Positions 33,102 through 43,415 of a DNA stretch of 64,000 nt are shown here, piece by piece. Origin of the DNA: Dermacentor variabilis (Eukaryota; Arthropoda; Arachnida; Ixodida; Ixodidae). The notes beneath the pieces were generated by a model. It saw only the letters and a list, made by a program, of their open reading frames with translations, had not been told where the DNA came from and ran no database searches. The DNA is taken from NCBI RefSeq assembly GCF_050947875.1, contig NC_134568.1, positions 260,905,615 to 260,969,614 on the forward strand. Reading direction: 5' to 3'. The first letter of the stretch is position 1; every line of letters begins with the position of its first letter. The translations under genes and the position numbers were made by a program.

Positions 33102-33335
33102 CAGCGCCGCGGTAGCTCAACTGGTAGAGCATCGCACGCGTAATGCGAAGACGTCGATTCGTGTCCCAACTGCAGCCAAACGTTTTTTGATCAACTTTCA
33201 TTTCCAATTATTTATCATTTCTTTAATTCAATTAATAAATACACATAATTTCCCTTACGGTGCTATTCTTTGTTAGCCTCTTTGGATATGACTAACAGAA
33301 ATCGGACCATTCGGTTTCCTTTTTTCTCGTCACTG
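33102..33335 (+). mobile_element. Second-family tRNA-derived SINE
   Basis: The head reads gccgcggtagctcaactggtagagcatcgcacgcg in pieces, with box A-like TAGCTCAACTGG and a weak box B. The body runs tttcatttccaattatttat and ends ctaacagaaatcgg. It is colinear with 54130-54365. It abuts an I-type LINE fragment at its right end. Confidence 0.75.
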
Positions 33336-33755
33336 CCGCGCAACTGGCCACTCGAAGCACTTTGCGCGATAGCGCGCTTTGACCGAAGACCTCTCACAGA
33401 GGAACTTATTTTAAAATGCCGCCATCACAAGCCATCGCAGCAGAGGGCGACGAGGGCACTCTTGCAGTTTTTTAGGGCGACAGAATTGGACAAGCGGCTG
33501 TAGCCTGAACAGATATTTATAGTGCAGCAAGTGCTACTGCGCTGTGCGGTGGCAGTATGCGGCGACAGTGACCGACTGCGATTGTATGTCGACGCTCCGT
33601 TCTTTCTTTATCTCTGCTTTGTTACCACTTTACCTCCCCCTCCCCTCTCTCCCCAGCGTAGGGTAGCAAACCGGATCTCTCCCTCTGGTTAGCCTCCATG
33701 CCTTCCCCCTTTCCTTTGTCTCTGTCTCTCTCTCTCTCTCTCTCGCTCTTGCGTG
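33336..33755 (+). pseudogene. I-type LINE ORF2 C-terminus and 3' end
   Basis: The last codons (to the stop at 33503) read FDRRPLTEELIL and ALLQFFRATELDKRL, an I-type ORF2 end. The untranslated tail includes gggtagcaaaccgga, shared with 16333 and with the minus copy near 52900, and ends in CT repeats at about 33719-33746. Confidence 0.7.
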
Positions 33756-33789
33756 TATTCTTGTGCTTCTTTCACGCTCGGAAAAACAC

Positions 33790-34018
33790 TTTTATGCAGC
33801 ACGGATTGAGCAACCGAAAGCTGTATCGGGAGTTTTCCATGTTAGAACAATGGGAGACCTTATTACTCGTCTCCAATCCGGAGATTCAATTGAAGACCGT
33901 CCAACCAACTGGCCGAAATCGCCGCTAGGGCCCAAGGACTCCTGGCCGTCGTCTAGGTGGGAAGACTTAAAGCCTTCCCTACATCTGTTGGACAAATAAA
34001 GTTTTACAATCCAATCCA
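33790..34018 (+). mobile_element. 3' end of another non-LTR element
   Basis: Contains ctcctggccgtcgtctagg and ends in ttggacaaataaagttttac followed by a CAATCCAATCCA simple tail. This matches a remembered tick LINE terminus. No intact coding part. Confidence 0.45.
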
Positions 34019-34019
34019 T

Positions 34020-34245
34020 GTCACTCTACAATATTCTAATTGAAACTTTTAATTTAATTAAGATATTTGAGAAGCTGATGAATTAATTAAGACTAATTAT
34101 GTAATTAGGCAGAATGGAAGAAAAGAATAATCTGTGTATCTCCAAGCGACGGCAAACAAGATTACCTTGGTTAAGTCCAGATATGTGTAATTTGCCTATT
34201 TTTAAAGCTTGGTGCATGATAGTTGGGACACCCTGTATATGAAGG
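34020..34245. mobile_element. Half of a TA-type inverted-repeat element
   Basis: The right end reads catgatagttgggacaccctg followed by TATA. Internally it is rich in ttaattaa motifs. The matching left terminus is not found, so it is truncated. Confidence 0.45.
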
Positions 34246-34276
34246 AAGTATTTCTTCATATCCGGTGTTTAATAAT

Positions 34277-34280
<4 letters not shown>

Positions 34281-34347
<67 letters not shown>

Positions 34348-34353
34348 TATATA
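34281..34353. repeat. (AT)n microsatellite
   Basis: Nearly pure AT repeat with one G interruption. Confidence 0.95.
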
Positions 34354-34639
34354 AACACACCCAGGGCATTATGCTGTCCTTGGATGATTGTGTGTTGGGT
34401 TGTTATAATATGACTATATATATATTTTCTGATGAGTCACTACGTATAATGGATGCCTATGCCACGTCGAACGTGACTATTTCTGTAATCGTTGGTTTGT
34501 CCTAACGTGGGTAAGATAAACTGAAATGACGCTGAAATGACGCGGGCATGAGAGACGCAGCAGTTGGTTATAGCTGGGTTATTTCAACCACTTAGGGATG
34601 TTTAATGCGCACCGAAACCCCAGTATACGAGCGGTCCTA

Positions 34640-34760
34640 TACATTCAGTCTCCATTGTAATGCGGTATAGCCACGAAAGGTGATCGAACCTGCGACCAAG
34701 CAGTGCACTGCAGTAGAACGCCGCATCCTCTGAGCCACGGCGTCGAGTAATGGTCAAAAT
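34640..34760 (-). mobile_element. tRNA-like SINE head fragment (minus)
   Basis: On the minus strand GCCGTGGCTCAGAGG (box A-like) is followed about 40 nt later by GCAGGTTCGATCA (box B-like). Flanking similarity to the other SINEs is poor, so it is either a third family or a truncated copy. Confidence 0.4.
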
Positions 34761-36198
34761 GCAACGGAATACTCGTACATGGTGTAGAAGATAAGAAAAC
34801 AGAGAAAAGCCAAGGACAGGGGCAGGGAAGCGGTCTTGCATCGGGACCGTTTCATCGCCTTTAGCCAAGGATGCAGACGGCTAACAGGGTTCTCGCTTGT
34901 TAGCGGACGCCCTTCGGGTATGTGGTTGCAGGCACTCAAAGATAAAAGACCAGGAAACCAAACTTTGTTCTCTCGGCCGGCACGCACAAAGGCCGCGGGA
35001 CCTTGAGGGAACAAAAGAAGCGCCGAACAACCTGCAATCACGGATTGCAACAACGATCCGAGACATGTGACATTAGAATTCCATTACTGCCTTCACGAGA
35101 AATTACAGAGTCCTCACTACCGGTAAATTTCTGGTTAGCTCAGGTGACGGTCGCGCTTCAGCGCATCTATCGCCTCTTCTTGCTCACTTAATAGGCGTCG
35201 GCACAATTAGGTAGCGGCATTTTTTTTTCTGTCTCTAAAAGATGAACTATTCACCCAATTTAAAAAAAAAAAAGCTTTGGATGTGCGAATAGCGTTCCTT
35301 CAAAACAAATCGATTACGAATCGAATAGCGACGCTTGCCGATCAAATAATAATTATCGAATAGTTTCCTAATACACAGCAGGTTGGCTGGAAATTTCGAA
35401 TACTACAAGCGTTGTGTTGAGCTGTGATGATAGTAAGGAATATAGATATATATGAGCTCATGGAGGAAGAAAAACGCTGAAATCAGTGGCCCTACTTCCT
35501 TTCCTCGGGCATTTATCATAAATAAAGAACTTAATGTGGCGCCTAAGTACGTATGATATTGCGTCCTCTAGCATGTGTTGTTTATCTTTCATATTTTCTC
35601 ATGTACATCAGCACATTTATTCAAGGTAATTTTCATCACGTGTAGCGCCTTAATTGGCCCATATAGAAGTGAAATAAAGCACCAGGAAGCAAACACATGT
35701 AACCTCTACACCCTATCCCCTCCCCCCATCCCCCAACTAAACCTTAGGCCAACAATTCACACTCTACCACGGCAAGAGGTGAACTGACGCGAAGCTGTGG
35801 CGAGAATGACGTACGCCTGTTGCGCAATAAAGTAACATAGTGTGGAAGTTGTATAGAATCCATGGACGGCTGGGAAGCTTGACAGTTTCGCATGCCGTTA
35901 TTGTACGCAAATGACATATTTTCCTTGGAAGTTTTTTTTTTTTTTGTTAATGTTCTTTTTTTTTCGTAGAACAGTCCGGGATCTTTGTTCATCATACGCA
36001 AGTAGTGCAGTTTGAAACTGTTAGCGATCTTTCAAATTGATTTCAAGGGATTTCATTTGTTGTTTCACCATCATCAACAACAACACGCACGCATGCGCCC
36101 ACATTAAATAATAAGAAAAGAACCAGGTTGATGACAACTGCATCGGATCCCGGCTTTCGCTAAGAATATTAGCAATGTCATCGATTCTGTGTAGATCA
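34761..36198. other. No recognised gene
   Basis: AT-rich with T-runs near 35936. No supported features. Confidence 0.5.
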
Positions 36199-36341
36199 GG
36201 GGCCATATTCACAAAGATATTCGTTCGTGAATGCTGTTTGCCATTGACCAGCCACTTTCACTGGTATGTACAGCACCACGATTGGCTGATATCTGTTTTT
36301 ACGAACAGTTCTATCGTCAGGTTTCTAAAGTGAATACGGGC
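36199..36341. mobile_element. Short inverted-repeat element hit by copy B
   Basis: The left arm GGGGCCATATTCACAAAG and the right arm (gtgaatacgggc, continuing as ct at 43231) are inverted repeats around a 120-bp core. Copy B inserted in the right arm, so the last bases lie beyond 43226. A weaker relative may lie at 56143-56293. Confidence 0.5.
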
Positions 36342-37114
36342 TGTTTGGGATCGCACCGCTGGTACGATCTGTTGGGAACTCGGCGCTGACGCCCGTGGTT
36401 GTACCTGGGTCGCAAGCCCCAAGGGTAGATTTGGCCTGGCGGCCTGGGGTACAACTGGAAGCATCCGAAGGTCCCGGCAAAGCATGAGTCGACTGGTAAC
36501 AACAAAACAACTTGTTTATTTTAACATCGCAAAGAGTTGGCGGTCAGGTTGACCGAAGTAGAGAGACGGGAGAGCACTTTACTCAACAGAAGAAATCGGA
36601 GCCCTCCTTTTGGCGTCCGGGGGCAGCTGTTTTTATACTCTCGCAGTTGAGGGCAAGAAGGAACCCCTCAATAGACGAGCACGTGAATGTACAATGGGCT
36701 AATGGTGACGCACACTGTCGTAGCGCTGCCGGTCGGGCACAATGACTGGAATGAGAGGGTGATCCCTGCTGTCGCACCGCCTGGTTCGGGCACAATGACT
36801 GGAATGAGAGGGTGACCCCTGCTTTCGCATCGCCTGGTCCGGGCACAATGACTGGAATGAGAGGGTGACCCCTGCTTTCGCATCGCCTGGTCCGGGCACA
36901 ATGACTGGAAGGAGAGGGTGACCCCTGCTTTCGCATCGCCTGGTCCGGGCACAATGGCACATACACTCACACACGCACATGAAGACACGTGGCATCGGAA
37001 CATGCCTGGAAACGCCTGGCGGGGAGCGTTGCGGCGACGCCGAACGGGCCAAAATGTCTGCCGCCCCGCCGCAGTCGCGCCGGCAAAACCGCGTGTCGCA
37101 GGCGAAACGCAACA
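36342..37114 (-). repeat. 3' LTR of copy B (773 bp)
   Basis: TG...CA ends on the element strand. The AATAAA signal is at 36515-36520 (reverse complement), the TATAAAA box at 36631-36637, and 53-bp units start at 36735, 36788, 36841 and 36894 with a partial at 36947. It matches the 5' LTR except for two bases. Confidence 0.95.
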
Positions 37115-37599
37115 GACCGCCCCGCCGGGGGAAGGAGATCCCGATGGACAGGGGACAGCATCCGCTCTCCGGAGGGATGTCGCTCGATGATGCTCATAAC
37201 CGAAGTCGGGCGTCCCTCGACGTTTCTTGAGCGCAGCGCACAGAGAAGGCCTCGTTCTCTCGTTCAGGTTCGCACGGGACACTGCAAAGTGACTTCGGGA
37301 GAGTTCACATTTTTGCTCTCGTTCCCGGCAAGCGTTAGAACTACGCTGAAACTCAACCGCTCAGTCAGCAAGCACGGCACAACCCTCACTAAGCCCTGCC
37401 AGGCTCTTACCCCTTTTTATACCACTGCCTAGTTCCTTACAGTAGTCTAGCATCACTCAGAACGCGTCCACAAATTGAAAAATTGCACTAGAAAGCATAT
37501 CATCACTTTGAAACACTAAACAAAAGCAATATGTTAAAAAAAATCCTGCCTCAGGAAGAAAAACATCAGTAACCAACAATTTTGAGGCTGATTCCTACG
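37115..37599 (-). mobile_element. Internal 3' non-coding region of copy B
   Basis: Counterpart of 5013-5497, with the same TATAAAAAGG box (reverse complement near 37411-37420). Confidence 0.8.
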
Positions 37600-40500
37600 T
37601 TAGGGGCTTCGACTTAAGCCATCGGCGTTACCGTTGAGACTCCCCTTTTTGTAACGCACCTCAAAGGAATATTGTTGTAAAGCGAGGCTCCAGCGCAGGA
37701 GGCGGCCATTTTTGGGAGAGATGGTCTGCAGCCATTGGAGAGGGCAGTGATCCGTCTCAATGATAAACCTCGAGCCGGCTAGATAGCATGACAATTTCTG
37801 AACGGCCCACACGAGACATGCACACTCTTTCTCGGTGGCGCTATACGCCTGCTCACGACTGGTCAGCTTACGACTAGCATACAGGACGGGGTGTTCTACT
37901 TCTCCCTTTTCCCGTTGGCACAGTACAACGCCCATGCCTCGCTCACTAGCATCGCACTGAACAATGAACCCTTTTGTATAGTCTGGCGATCGTAGCACAG
38001 GCTGGTTTGTTAGGGCACTCTTTAGGGCGCTAAAAGCTCTTTCCTTTGTCTCGTCCCAGACGACTGTTTGAGGCTCTGTCTTTCTTAGAGCATCCGTCAG
38101 GGGAGCCGCGATATCAGAGTACCTAGGGATGTACCTCTGATAGTAGCCGGCGACACCCAAGAACGACCGAATATCGGTCTTGGTGCGCGGTTGCGGAAAG
38201 TCTCGCACAGCGGCCACTTTTATTTCAGAGGGGCGGCGACGACCCTGACCAATCACGTGACCGAGGTAGACAACCTCGGCCTGTGCTAACTGGCACTTAG
38301 GAGCCTTGACTGTCAAGCCCGCTTCGCGCAGGCGGGTTAGCACTGCCCGCAAGTGTGTCATATGCTCAGACCAGGATGCGGAGAATATCGCTACGTCGTC
38401 TAGATACGGTAAAGCGAATTCTTGCTGTCCCCGCAACACTTTATCCATGAGGCTTGAAAAACAGTATGGCGCGTTCTTCAAACCAAAACTCAACACTTTA
38501 GGACGGAATGTTCCCATTGGTGAAATGAACGCCGCATACCTACTAGCCTCTTCTGTAAGTGGAACCTGCCAATAACCCCTGACAAGATCTAGGGTGGAAA
38601 TAAACTGAGCGCTACTAACTTTCTCAAGGCGCTCCTCGATGTTAGGGATCGGATAAATTTGATCCTTAGTGATGGAATTAAGCCTGCGGTAGTCGACGCA
38701 AGGACGAGGTTCCTTGCCCGGTACCTCAACTAAAATCAAAGGGGAGGTATAATCACTCTCACCTGCCTCAATAACACCGAGCTGTAGCATTTTCTTTACC
38801 TCAGCCTCCATAATATCGCTCTGGCGGGGTGACACCCGATACGCCTTGGATCGTACTGGCTCTGGGGAGGTAAGTTCTATATCATGAGTAAGTACAGAAG
38901 TCCTACCAGGCCTCTCAGAGAACAGACCTTGAAACTCTTGTAATAGCTGGTGTAGTTCGGTTTTCTGCTCGGGCGACAGCGGTGCTTTACTGATAAGGTC
39001 ACTAATGACTTGACCGGTGTCTTCCCTGTTCGTCACTGAGCCTAGTCCCGGAAGCTCGACCGGAAGCTCTTCAGGAACGTTTACCATCATGCACACCACT
39101 GCTTCCCTTTGTCTATAAGGTTTGAGCAGATTACAGTGGTAAACTTGCTGTGCTTTCCGCTTTCCTGGCAGACTTACCCCGTAGTTAACGTCCGACAGTT
39201 TCTGAACAATTCGTGCTGGGCCCTCCCACTGCACGTCTAGTTTGTTGTTTAGCGATGTGCGCAATATCATGACCTCATCGCCCACCTCAAAACGACGGGC
39301 CCTGGCTGTCCGATCATAATAAACCTTGGCCCTCTGCTGGGCCTTTGTCATTGCTTCACCTGACAACTCCTGTGCCCTTCTTAAGCGTTCGAGGAGCTTA
39401 AGCACGTATTCCACCACGACTGGGTCGTCGCCCCTGCCTTCCCATGATTCTCGAAGCATGCGAAGCGGAGACCGAAGCGAGCGACCGTACACCAGTTCAG
39501 CTGGCGAAAACCCCGTAGCCGCATGCGGCGCGGTCCTTAAAGCAAACATCACCCCAGGCAGACACAGCTCCCAGTCAGTTCGATGTTCAAAACACAACGC
39601 TCTCAACACGCGCTTCATGACGGAGTGGAGCTTCTCAACGGAATTCGACTGTGGGTGGTACACTGAGCTGTGTAACAGCTTTACCCCACACCTTTCGAGA
39701 AAAGTTGTCGTCAAAGCGCTAGTAAACACTGTGCCCTGATCTGATTGGATTTCCGCAGGGAAACCAACTCGCGCAAATTTGGACAGTAGTGCATTAACTA
39801 TCTCAACTGAGCTGAGTTCTTTAAGCGGGACTGCTTCAGGGAACTTTGTCGCTGGGCAGATCACAGTCAAAATGTGTCTGTACCCCGTGGCTGTTACCGG
39901 CAGAGGTCCCACTGTATCAATAACGAGCCGTCTAAAAGGCTCCGTTATGATAGGTACCAATTTCAACGGCGCCCTTGATTTGCCCCCTGGTTTGCCCACC
40001 CGCTGACAAGTGTCACATGTCCTCACGAAATGGTCGGCGTCCCGAAAACACCCTGGCCAATAGTACTCTTGCAAGAGACGGTCCTTAGTTTTCTTAACTC
40101 CTAGGTGTCCGGACCACGAACCCCCGTGTGACAAGCGCAACAGATCCTGACGATAGCATTGAGGCACGATCAGCTGATCGAACTCCACTCCTCGGCGGTC
40201 TAGATACTTCCGGTACAGGACTCCACCTCTTTCCACAAAACGCGCAGTTTTCCTGGCGATACCTTCTTTGACATTGCAGCGCACGTTTTCCAGGCTGCCA
40301 TCCTTCTTTTGCTCGGCTATCAAAGCCGACCGGCTGACTTTTAGCAACCTATCAAGTCCGTCTGACGTAGGCGCGATGAGCAAATCAGTAGATAGCTCTT
40401 CTAACTTTCCCGTGTCGGGCGTTTCCTCTCCAGTATCTGGCGCCTTTAACGTTACAGACTCAAGTTTATTCAGTTCGGGCGTGCTCTGAATATCAGCTTG

Positions 40501-40965
40501 CTGCGCCTCTGACCCTTTTTCGTTGTTTGATAACGTCGGCCCCGCAACTACCGCCTTTGCAGCGAGCTCCCGAACCTTCGATCTGGTTAAGGCCTGAACA
40601 CTAGCTTCACCAAACAAAAGCCCCTTCTCGCGCAGGAGGTGATCGGACCTGTTTGAAAATAGGTACGGGTACTGGGGGGGCAGCATAGATGACACTGCCG
40701 CCTCCGTCTCAAGCGCTCCGAAAGGTCCTACAATAAGCACTTTTGCTACCGGCAGACACACGCTATGAGCTTCCACGGCTTGCTTGATCCATGCGCACTC
40801 GCCCGTGAACATATGGGGTTCTACGTAAGACGGGTGAACTACATCCATCGTAGCTGCGGAATCGCGAAGCACTCGGCACTCTTTCCCGTTCACGAGGAGG
40901 TCTCGCATGTAAGGCTCGAGAAGCTTCATGTTCTCGTCAGTGCTGCCTATTGAAAAAAAACACAA
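37600..40965 (-). CDS. Pol polyprotein: protease, integrase, reverse transcriptase, RNase H
   Basis: 1121 codons on the minus strand without an internal stop. The order is retropepsin-like DSA site, HHCC integrase with DDE-type core, GPY/F-like module, YLDD reverse transcriptase, then RNase H, identical to copy A. It opens in the frame just after the gag knuckle and overlaps the end of gag by 29 bp. In copy A the two are fused in one frame; here an 8-A run (40953-40960) against 7 T in copy A breaks the fusion. Expression would need a ribosomal shift equivalent to skipping one base, or the indel is a mutation or a sequencing error. All catalytic residues visible in copy A are also present here. 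Confidence 0.92.
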   Translation of the reverse strand: MCFFSIGSTDENMKLLEPYMRDLLVNGKECRVLRDSAATMDVVHPSYVEPHMFTGECAWIKQAVEAHSVCLPVAKVLIVGPFGALETEAAVSSMLPPQYPYLFSNRSDHLLREKGLLFGEASVQALTRSKVRELAAKAVVAGPTLSNNEKGSEAQQADIQSTPELNKLESVTLKAPDTGEETPDTGKLEELSTDLLIAPTSDGLDRLLKVSRSALIAEQKKDGSLENVRCNVKEGIARKTARFVERGGVLYRKYLDRRGVEFDQLIVPQCYRQDLLRLSHGGSWSGHLGVKKTKDRLLQEYYWPGCFRDADHFVRTCDTCQRVGKPGGKSRAPLKLVPIITEPFRRLVIDTVGPLPVTATGYRHILTVICPATKFPEAVPLKELSSVEIVNALLSKFARVGFPAEIQSDQGTVFTSALTTTFLERCGVKLLHSSVYHPQSNSVEKLHSVMKRVLRALCFEHRTDWELCLPGVMFALRTAPHAATGFSPAELVYGRSLRSPLRMLRESWEGRGDDPVVVEYVLKLLERLRRAQELSGEAMTKAQQRAKVYYDRTARARRFEVGDEVMILRTSLNNKLDVQWEGPARIVQKLSDVNYGVSLPGKRKAQQVYHCNLLKPYRQREAVVCMMVNVPEELPVELPGLGSVTNREDTGQVISDLISKAPLSPEQKTELHQLLQEFQGLFSERPGRTSVLTHDIELTSPEPVRSKAYRVSPRQSDIMEAEVKKMLQLGVIEAGESDYTSPLILVEVPGKEPRPCVDYRRLNSITKDQIYPIPNIEERLEKVSSAQFISTLDLVRGYWQVPLTEEASRYAAFISPMGTFRPKVLSFGLKNAPYCFSSLMDKVLRGQQEFALPYLDDVAIFSASWSEHMTHLRAVLTRLREAGLTVKAPKCQLAQAEVVYLGHVIGQGRRRPSEIKVAAVRDFPQPRTKTDIRSFLGVAGYYQRYIPRYSDIAAPLTDALRKTEPQTVVWDETKERAFSALKSALTNQPVLRSPDYTKGFIVQCDASERGMGVVLCQREKGEVEHPVLYASRKLTSREQAYSATEKECACLVWAVQKLSCYLAGSRFIIETDHCPLQWLQTISPKNGRLLRWSLALQQYSFEVRYKKGSLNGNADGLSRSP

Positions 40966-42100
40966 CTTTTGGTGTTGTTTCCGGACACTGCGCCGAAAAG
41001 TGACCCGGCTTCTGGCACGTATAACAAACGCGCGCTTGCCTCATCTCGAACCGCTTTCTGCGTTCGGCTTCGGCTGCCGCCGTCTCCTTAGGTTCGGTCG
41101 CACTGCTTCCATTCGCATCCGCACTACGCGTGTTCCCCTTTGCTCTCATGGGTGTGAACTTCGGCCTCTCGAACTTCGAGCCAAATTCACCCTTTTGACC
41201 GTCCTTAGCTCCGCGAGCCCGACGCGTCACAAACTCCTCGGCTAGCTCAGCGGCTTTAGCCACCGTACAAACGTCTGGCCTATCCAAGACCCAGTATCGC
41301 ACGTTCTCCGGTAACCGACTATAAAACTGTTCTAGCCCGAAGCACTGCAGAACTTTATCGTGGTCACCAAACGCTTTCTCTTCTTTGAGCCACTCCTGCA
41401 TGTTTGACATAAGCCTATACGCAAACTCTGTATATGACTCACTTTTGCCTTTCTCATTTTCCCGAAACTTCCGACGGAACGCCTCCGCAGACAGCCGGTA
41501 CTTTTTTAGAAGACTCGATTTCACTGTGTCGAAATCCTCTGCCTCCTCTCTATCCAAGCGAGCGACTACGTCGGCCGCCTCGCCGGGTAACAAAGTGAGC
41601 AAGCGCTGTGGCCACGTTTCCCGAGAGAACCCCTGCTTCTCGCACGTTCGCTCAAAGTTACCCAGGAACAAACCAATGTCCTCTCCAAGCTTAAACGGCC
41701 GCATCAGGTCAGTCATTTTGAACAATACGCGTTCTCCTGCACCGTGTGCCTGACTTCCATTACGAGCGCGTTCCATCTCTACCTCAAGACGCTTCATTTC
41801 CAAAGCGTGTTGACGGTCACGCTCTTCTTTTTCTTTCTGCTCTTTAAGTTCGCGCTCCTGTTTCTCTTTTTGCTCTTTAAGTTCGCGCTCCTGTTTCTCT
41901 TTTTGCTCTTTAAGTTCGCGCTCCTGTCTTTTTGACCTCTCCTCAATAGTCTCAAGGCATTCCGACAGCTCGTCATCCTCAGCCTCTAACTCAAGAATAG
42001 CCTTTAGCAGTTCTGGTTTTCTGAGTTTGTCCGAGACATCCAGACCCAACTCTCTTGCAAGCTCCAACAATTTCGGTTTGCGCAACGACTTCAAATCCAT
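40937..42100 (-). CDS. Gag protein with SAP-like N-terminus, coiled coil, SCAN-like core and zinc knuckle
   Basis: 387 codons from a true ATG (42098-42100) in a clear leader context. Residues 1-40 contain two LRKP-x-LL motifs spaced as in SAP/HeH-LEM-type DNA- or membrane-binding helices. Residues about 55-95 form a charged coiled coil made of three 11-residue QERELKEQKEK units. A helical Gag region similar to SCAN/retroviral capsid folds follows, then a CCHC knuckle near residue 370. It should package element RNA in particles. The frame ends soon after the knuckle because of the extra base in the homopolymer; in copy A it runs on into pol. Confidence 0.88.
   Translation of the reverse strand: MDLKSLRKPKLLELARELGLDVSDKLRKPELLKAILELEAEDDELSECLETIEERSKRQERELKEQKEKQERELKEQKEKQERELKEQKEKEERDRQHALEMKRLEVEMERARNGSQAHGAGERVLFKMTDLMRPFKLGEDIGLFLGNFERTCEKQGFSRETWPQRLLTLLPGEAADVVARLDREEAEDFDTVKSSLLKKYRLSAEAFRRKFRENEKGKSESYTEFAYRLMSNMQEWLKEEKAFGDHDKVLQCFGLEQFYSRLPENVRYWVLDRPDVCTVAKAAELAEEFVTRRARGAKDGQKGEFGSKFERPKFTPMRAKGNTRSADANGSSATEPKETAAAEAERRKRFEMRQARVCYTCQKPGHFSAQCPETTPKVVFFFNRQH
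41832..41932 (-). repeat. 33-bp tandem repeat in gag (11-residue units)
   Basis: Three 33-bp units in copy B against two in copy A (about 727-800). The repeat encodes the hendecad coiled coil and evidently changes copy number without breaking the frame. Confidence 0.85.
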
Positions 42101-42433
42101 GGCTGCTCTGAATGCTGCTTTCTCTACTGCTTACTATTGTCTTGCCGCAAACTAACCCGGTAGCAACGACAACCACAATTACCAGCTCTGTTTCTGACAC
42201 TAACAAAAGCCTGGCAAAGCTCAGAAGAAGAAAGTCCCGCACTCACCAAACCTCGCAGCCAAGAGTCCAGCGCAGTCGTTCCGCTGCAGGCAACCAGTCA
42301 TCACACAGGGCTCGTTGCACTGCTCCCGGATCGTCGTTGAGCTGCTCAGCATACAGTCAACTGCATCTCTTCGCTGCTGGCCTCCGTTGTCGCGATCTCA
42401 CCGCTGGCAGACAGTTATTTGGAGTCGGAGGCG
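42101..42433 (-). mobile_element. Copy B leader (5' untranslated region)
   Basis: Region between the primer binding site and the gag ATG. It would hold dimerisation/packaging signals; none is identifiable by eye. Plus-strand frames here are shadows. Confidence 0.7.
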
Positions 42434-42451
42434 ATCCCACCGCTGCCACCA
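42434..42451 (-). promoter_or_regulatory. tRNA primer binding site (tRNA-Leu type)
   Basis: On the element strand it reads TGGTGGCAGCGGTGGGAT, two bases after the LTR. It is the complement of the 3' end of a metazoan tRNA-Leu (ATCCCACCGCTGCCA plus CCA), recalled from tRNA-Leu sequences. This sets the start of minus-strand DNA synthesis. Confidence 0.85.
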
Positions 42452-42453
42452 GA

Positions 42454-43226
42454 TGTTTGGGATCGCACCGCTGGTACGATCTGTTGGGAACTCGGCGCTG
42501 ACGCCCGTGGTTGTACCTGGGTCGCAAGCCCCAAGGGTAGCGTTGGCCTGGCGGCCTGGGGTACAACTGGAAGCATCCGAAGGTCCCGGCAAAGCATGAG
42601 TCGACTGGTAACAACAAAACAACTTGTTTATTTTAACATCGCAAAGAGTTGGCGGTCAGGTTGACCGAAGTAGAGAGACGGGAGAGCACTTTACTCAACA
42701 GAAGAAATCGGAGCCCTCCTTTTGGCGTCCGGGGGCAGCTGTTTTTATACTCTCGCAGTTGAGGGCAAGAAGGAACCCCTCAATAGACGAGCACGTGAAT
42801 GTACAATGGGCTAATGGTGACGCACACTGTCGTAGCGCTGCCGGTCGGGCACAATGACTGGAATGAGAGGGTGATCCCTGCTGTCGCACCGCCTGGTTCG
42901 GGCACAATGACTGGAATGAGAGGGTGACCCCTGCTTTCGCATCGCCTGGTCCGGGCACAATGACTGGAATGAGAGGGTGACCCCTGCTTTCGCATCGCCT
43001 GGTCCGGGCACAATGACTGGAAGGAGAGGGTGACCCCTGCTTTCGCATCGCCTGGTCCGGGCACAATGGCACATACACTCACACACGCACATGAAGACAC
43101 GTGGCATCGGAACATGCCTGGAAACGCCTGGCGGGGAGCGTTGCGGCGACGCCGAACGGGCCAAAATGTCTGCCGCCCCGCCGCAGTCGCGCCGGCAAAA
43201 CCGCGTGTCGCAGGCGAAACGCAACA
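42454..43226 (-). repeat. 5' LTR of copy B (773 bp)
   Basis: Same features as the 3' LTR, with TG...CA ends, TATA box, poly(A) signal and the 53-bp array. Upstream flank begins GGGC. Confidence 0.95.
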
Positions 43227-43347
43227 GGGCCTAGAATTAAATAATTACCGAAGGGCTAAAACACTCAAAAATACCATTAAAATCTAATATGTAGTCTTCC
43301 ACAAAGGCATCACTTATAGTCCAAGTGCATATTTCCAGAACGTAGGG

Positions 43348-43349
43348 GA

Positions 43350-43388
<39 letters not shown>

Positions 43389-43415
43389 GAAGGAAGGAAG
43401 GAAGGAAGGAAGGAA
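43348..43415. repeat. (AAAG)n-(AAGG)n microsatellite
   Basis: Purine-only compound repeat near the right flank of copy B. Confidence 0.95.

Larger units (their letters stand above)
36342..43226 (-). mobile_element. Ty3/gypsy-like LTR retrotransposon, copy B, structurally complete
   Basis: A 6885-bp element on the minus strand bounded by two 773-bp LTRs. GGGC flanks it at 36338-36341 and 43227-43230, a 4-bp target duplication. Reading by eye, the LTRs differ at two adjacent bases (36429-36430 against 42541-42542), which implies a recent insertion. Leader, primer site, gag and pol are all present. One homopolymer indel separates gag from pol. Confidence 0.95.

Noticed and set aside
33102..33176. 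Apparent tRNA gene (tagctcaactggtagagc)
   Set aside because: Followed by the same SINE body as at 54130, and box B is weak.
36583..37282. Frames of 127-204 codons in copy B LTRs
   Set aside because: Same cause as in copy A; identical frames recur in both LTRs because the LTRs are identical.
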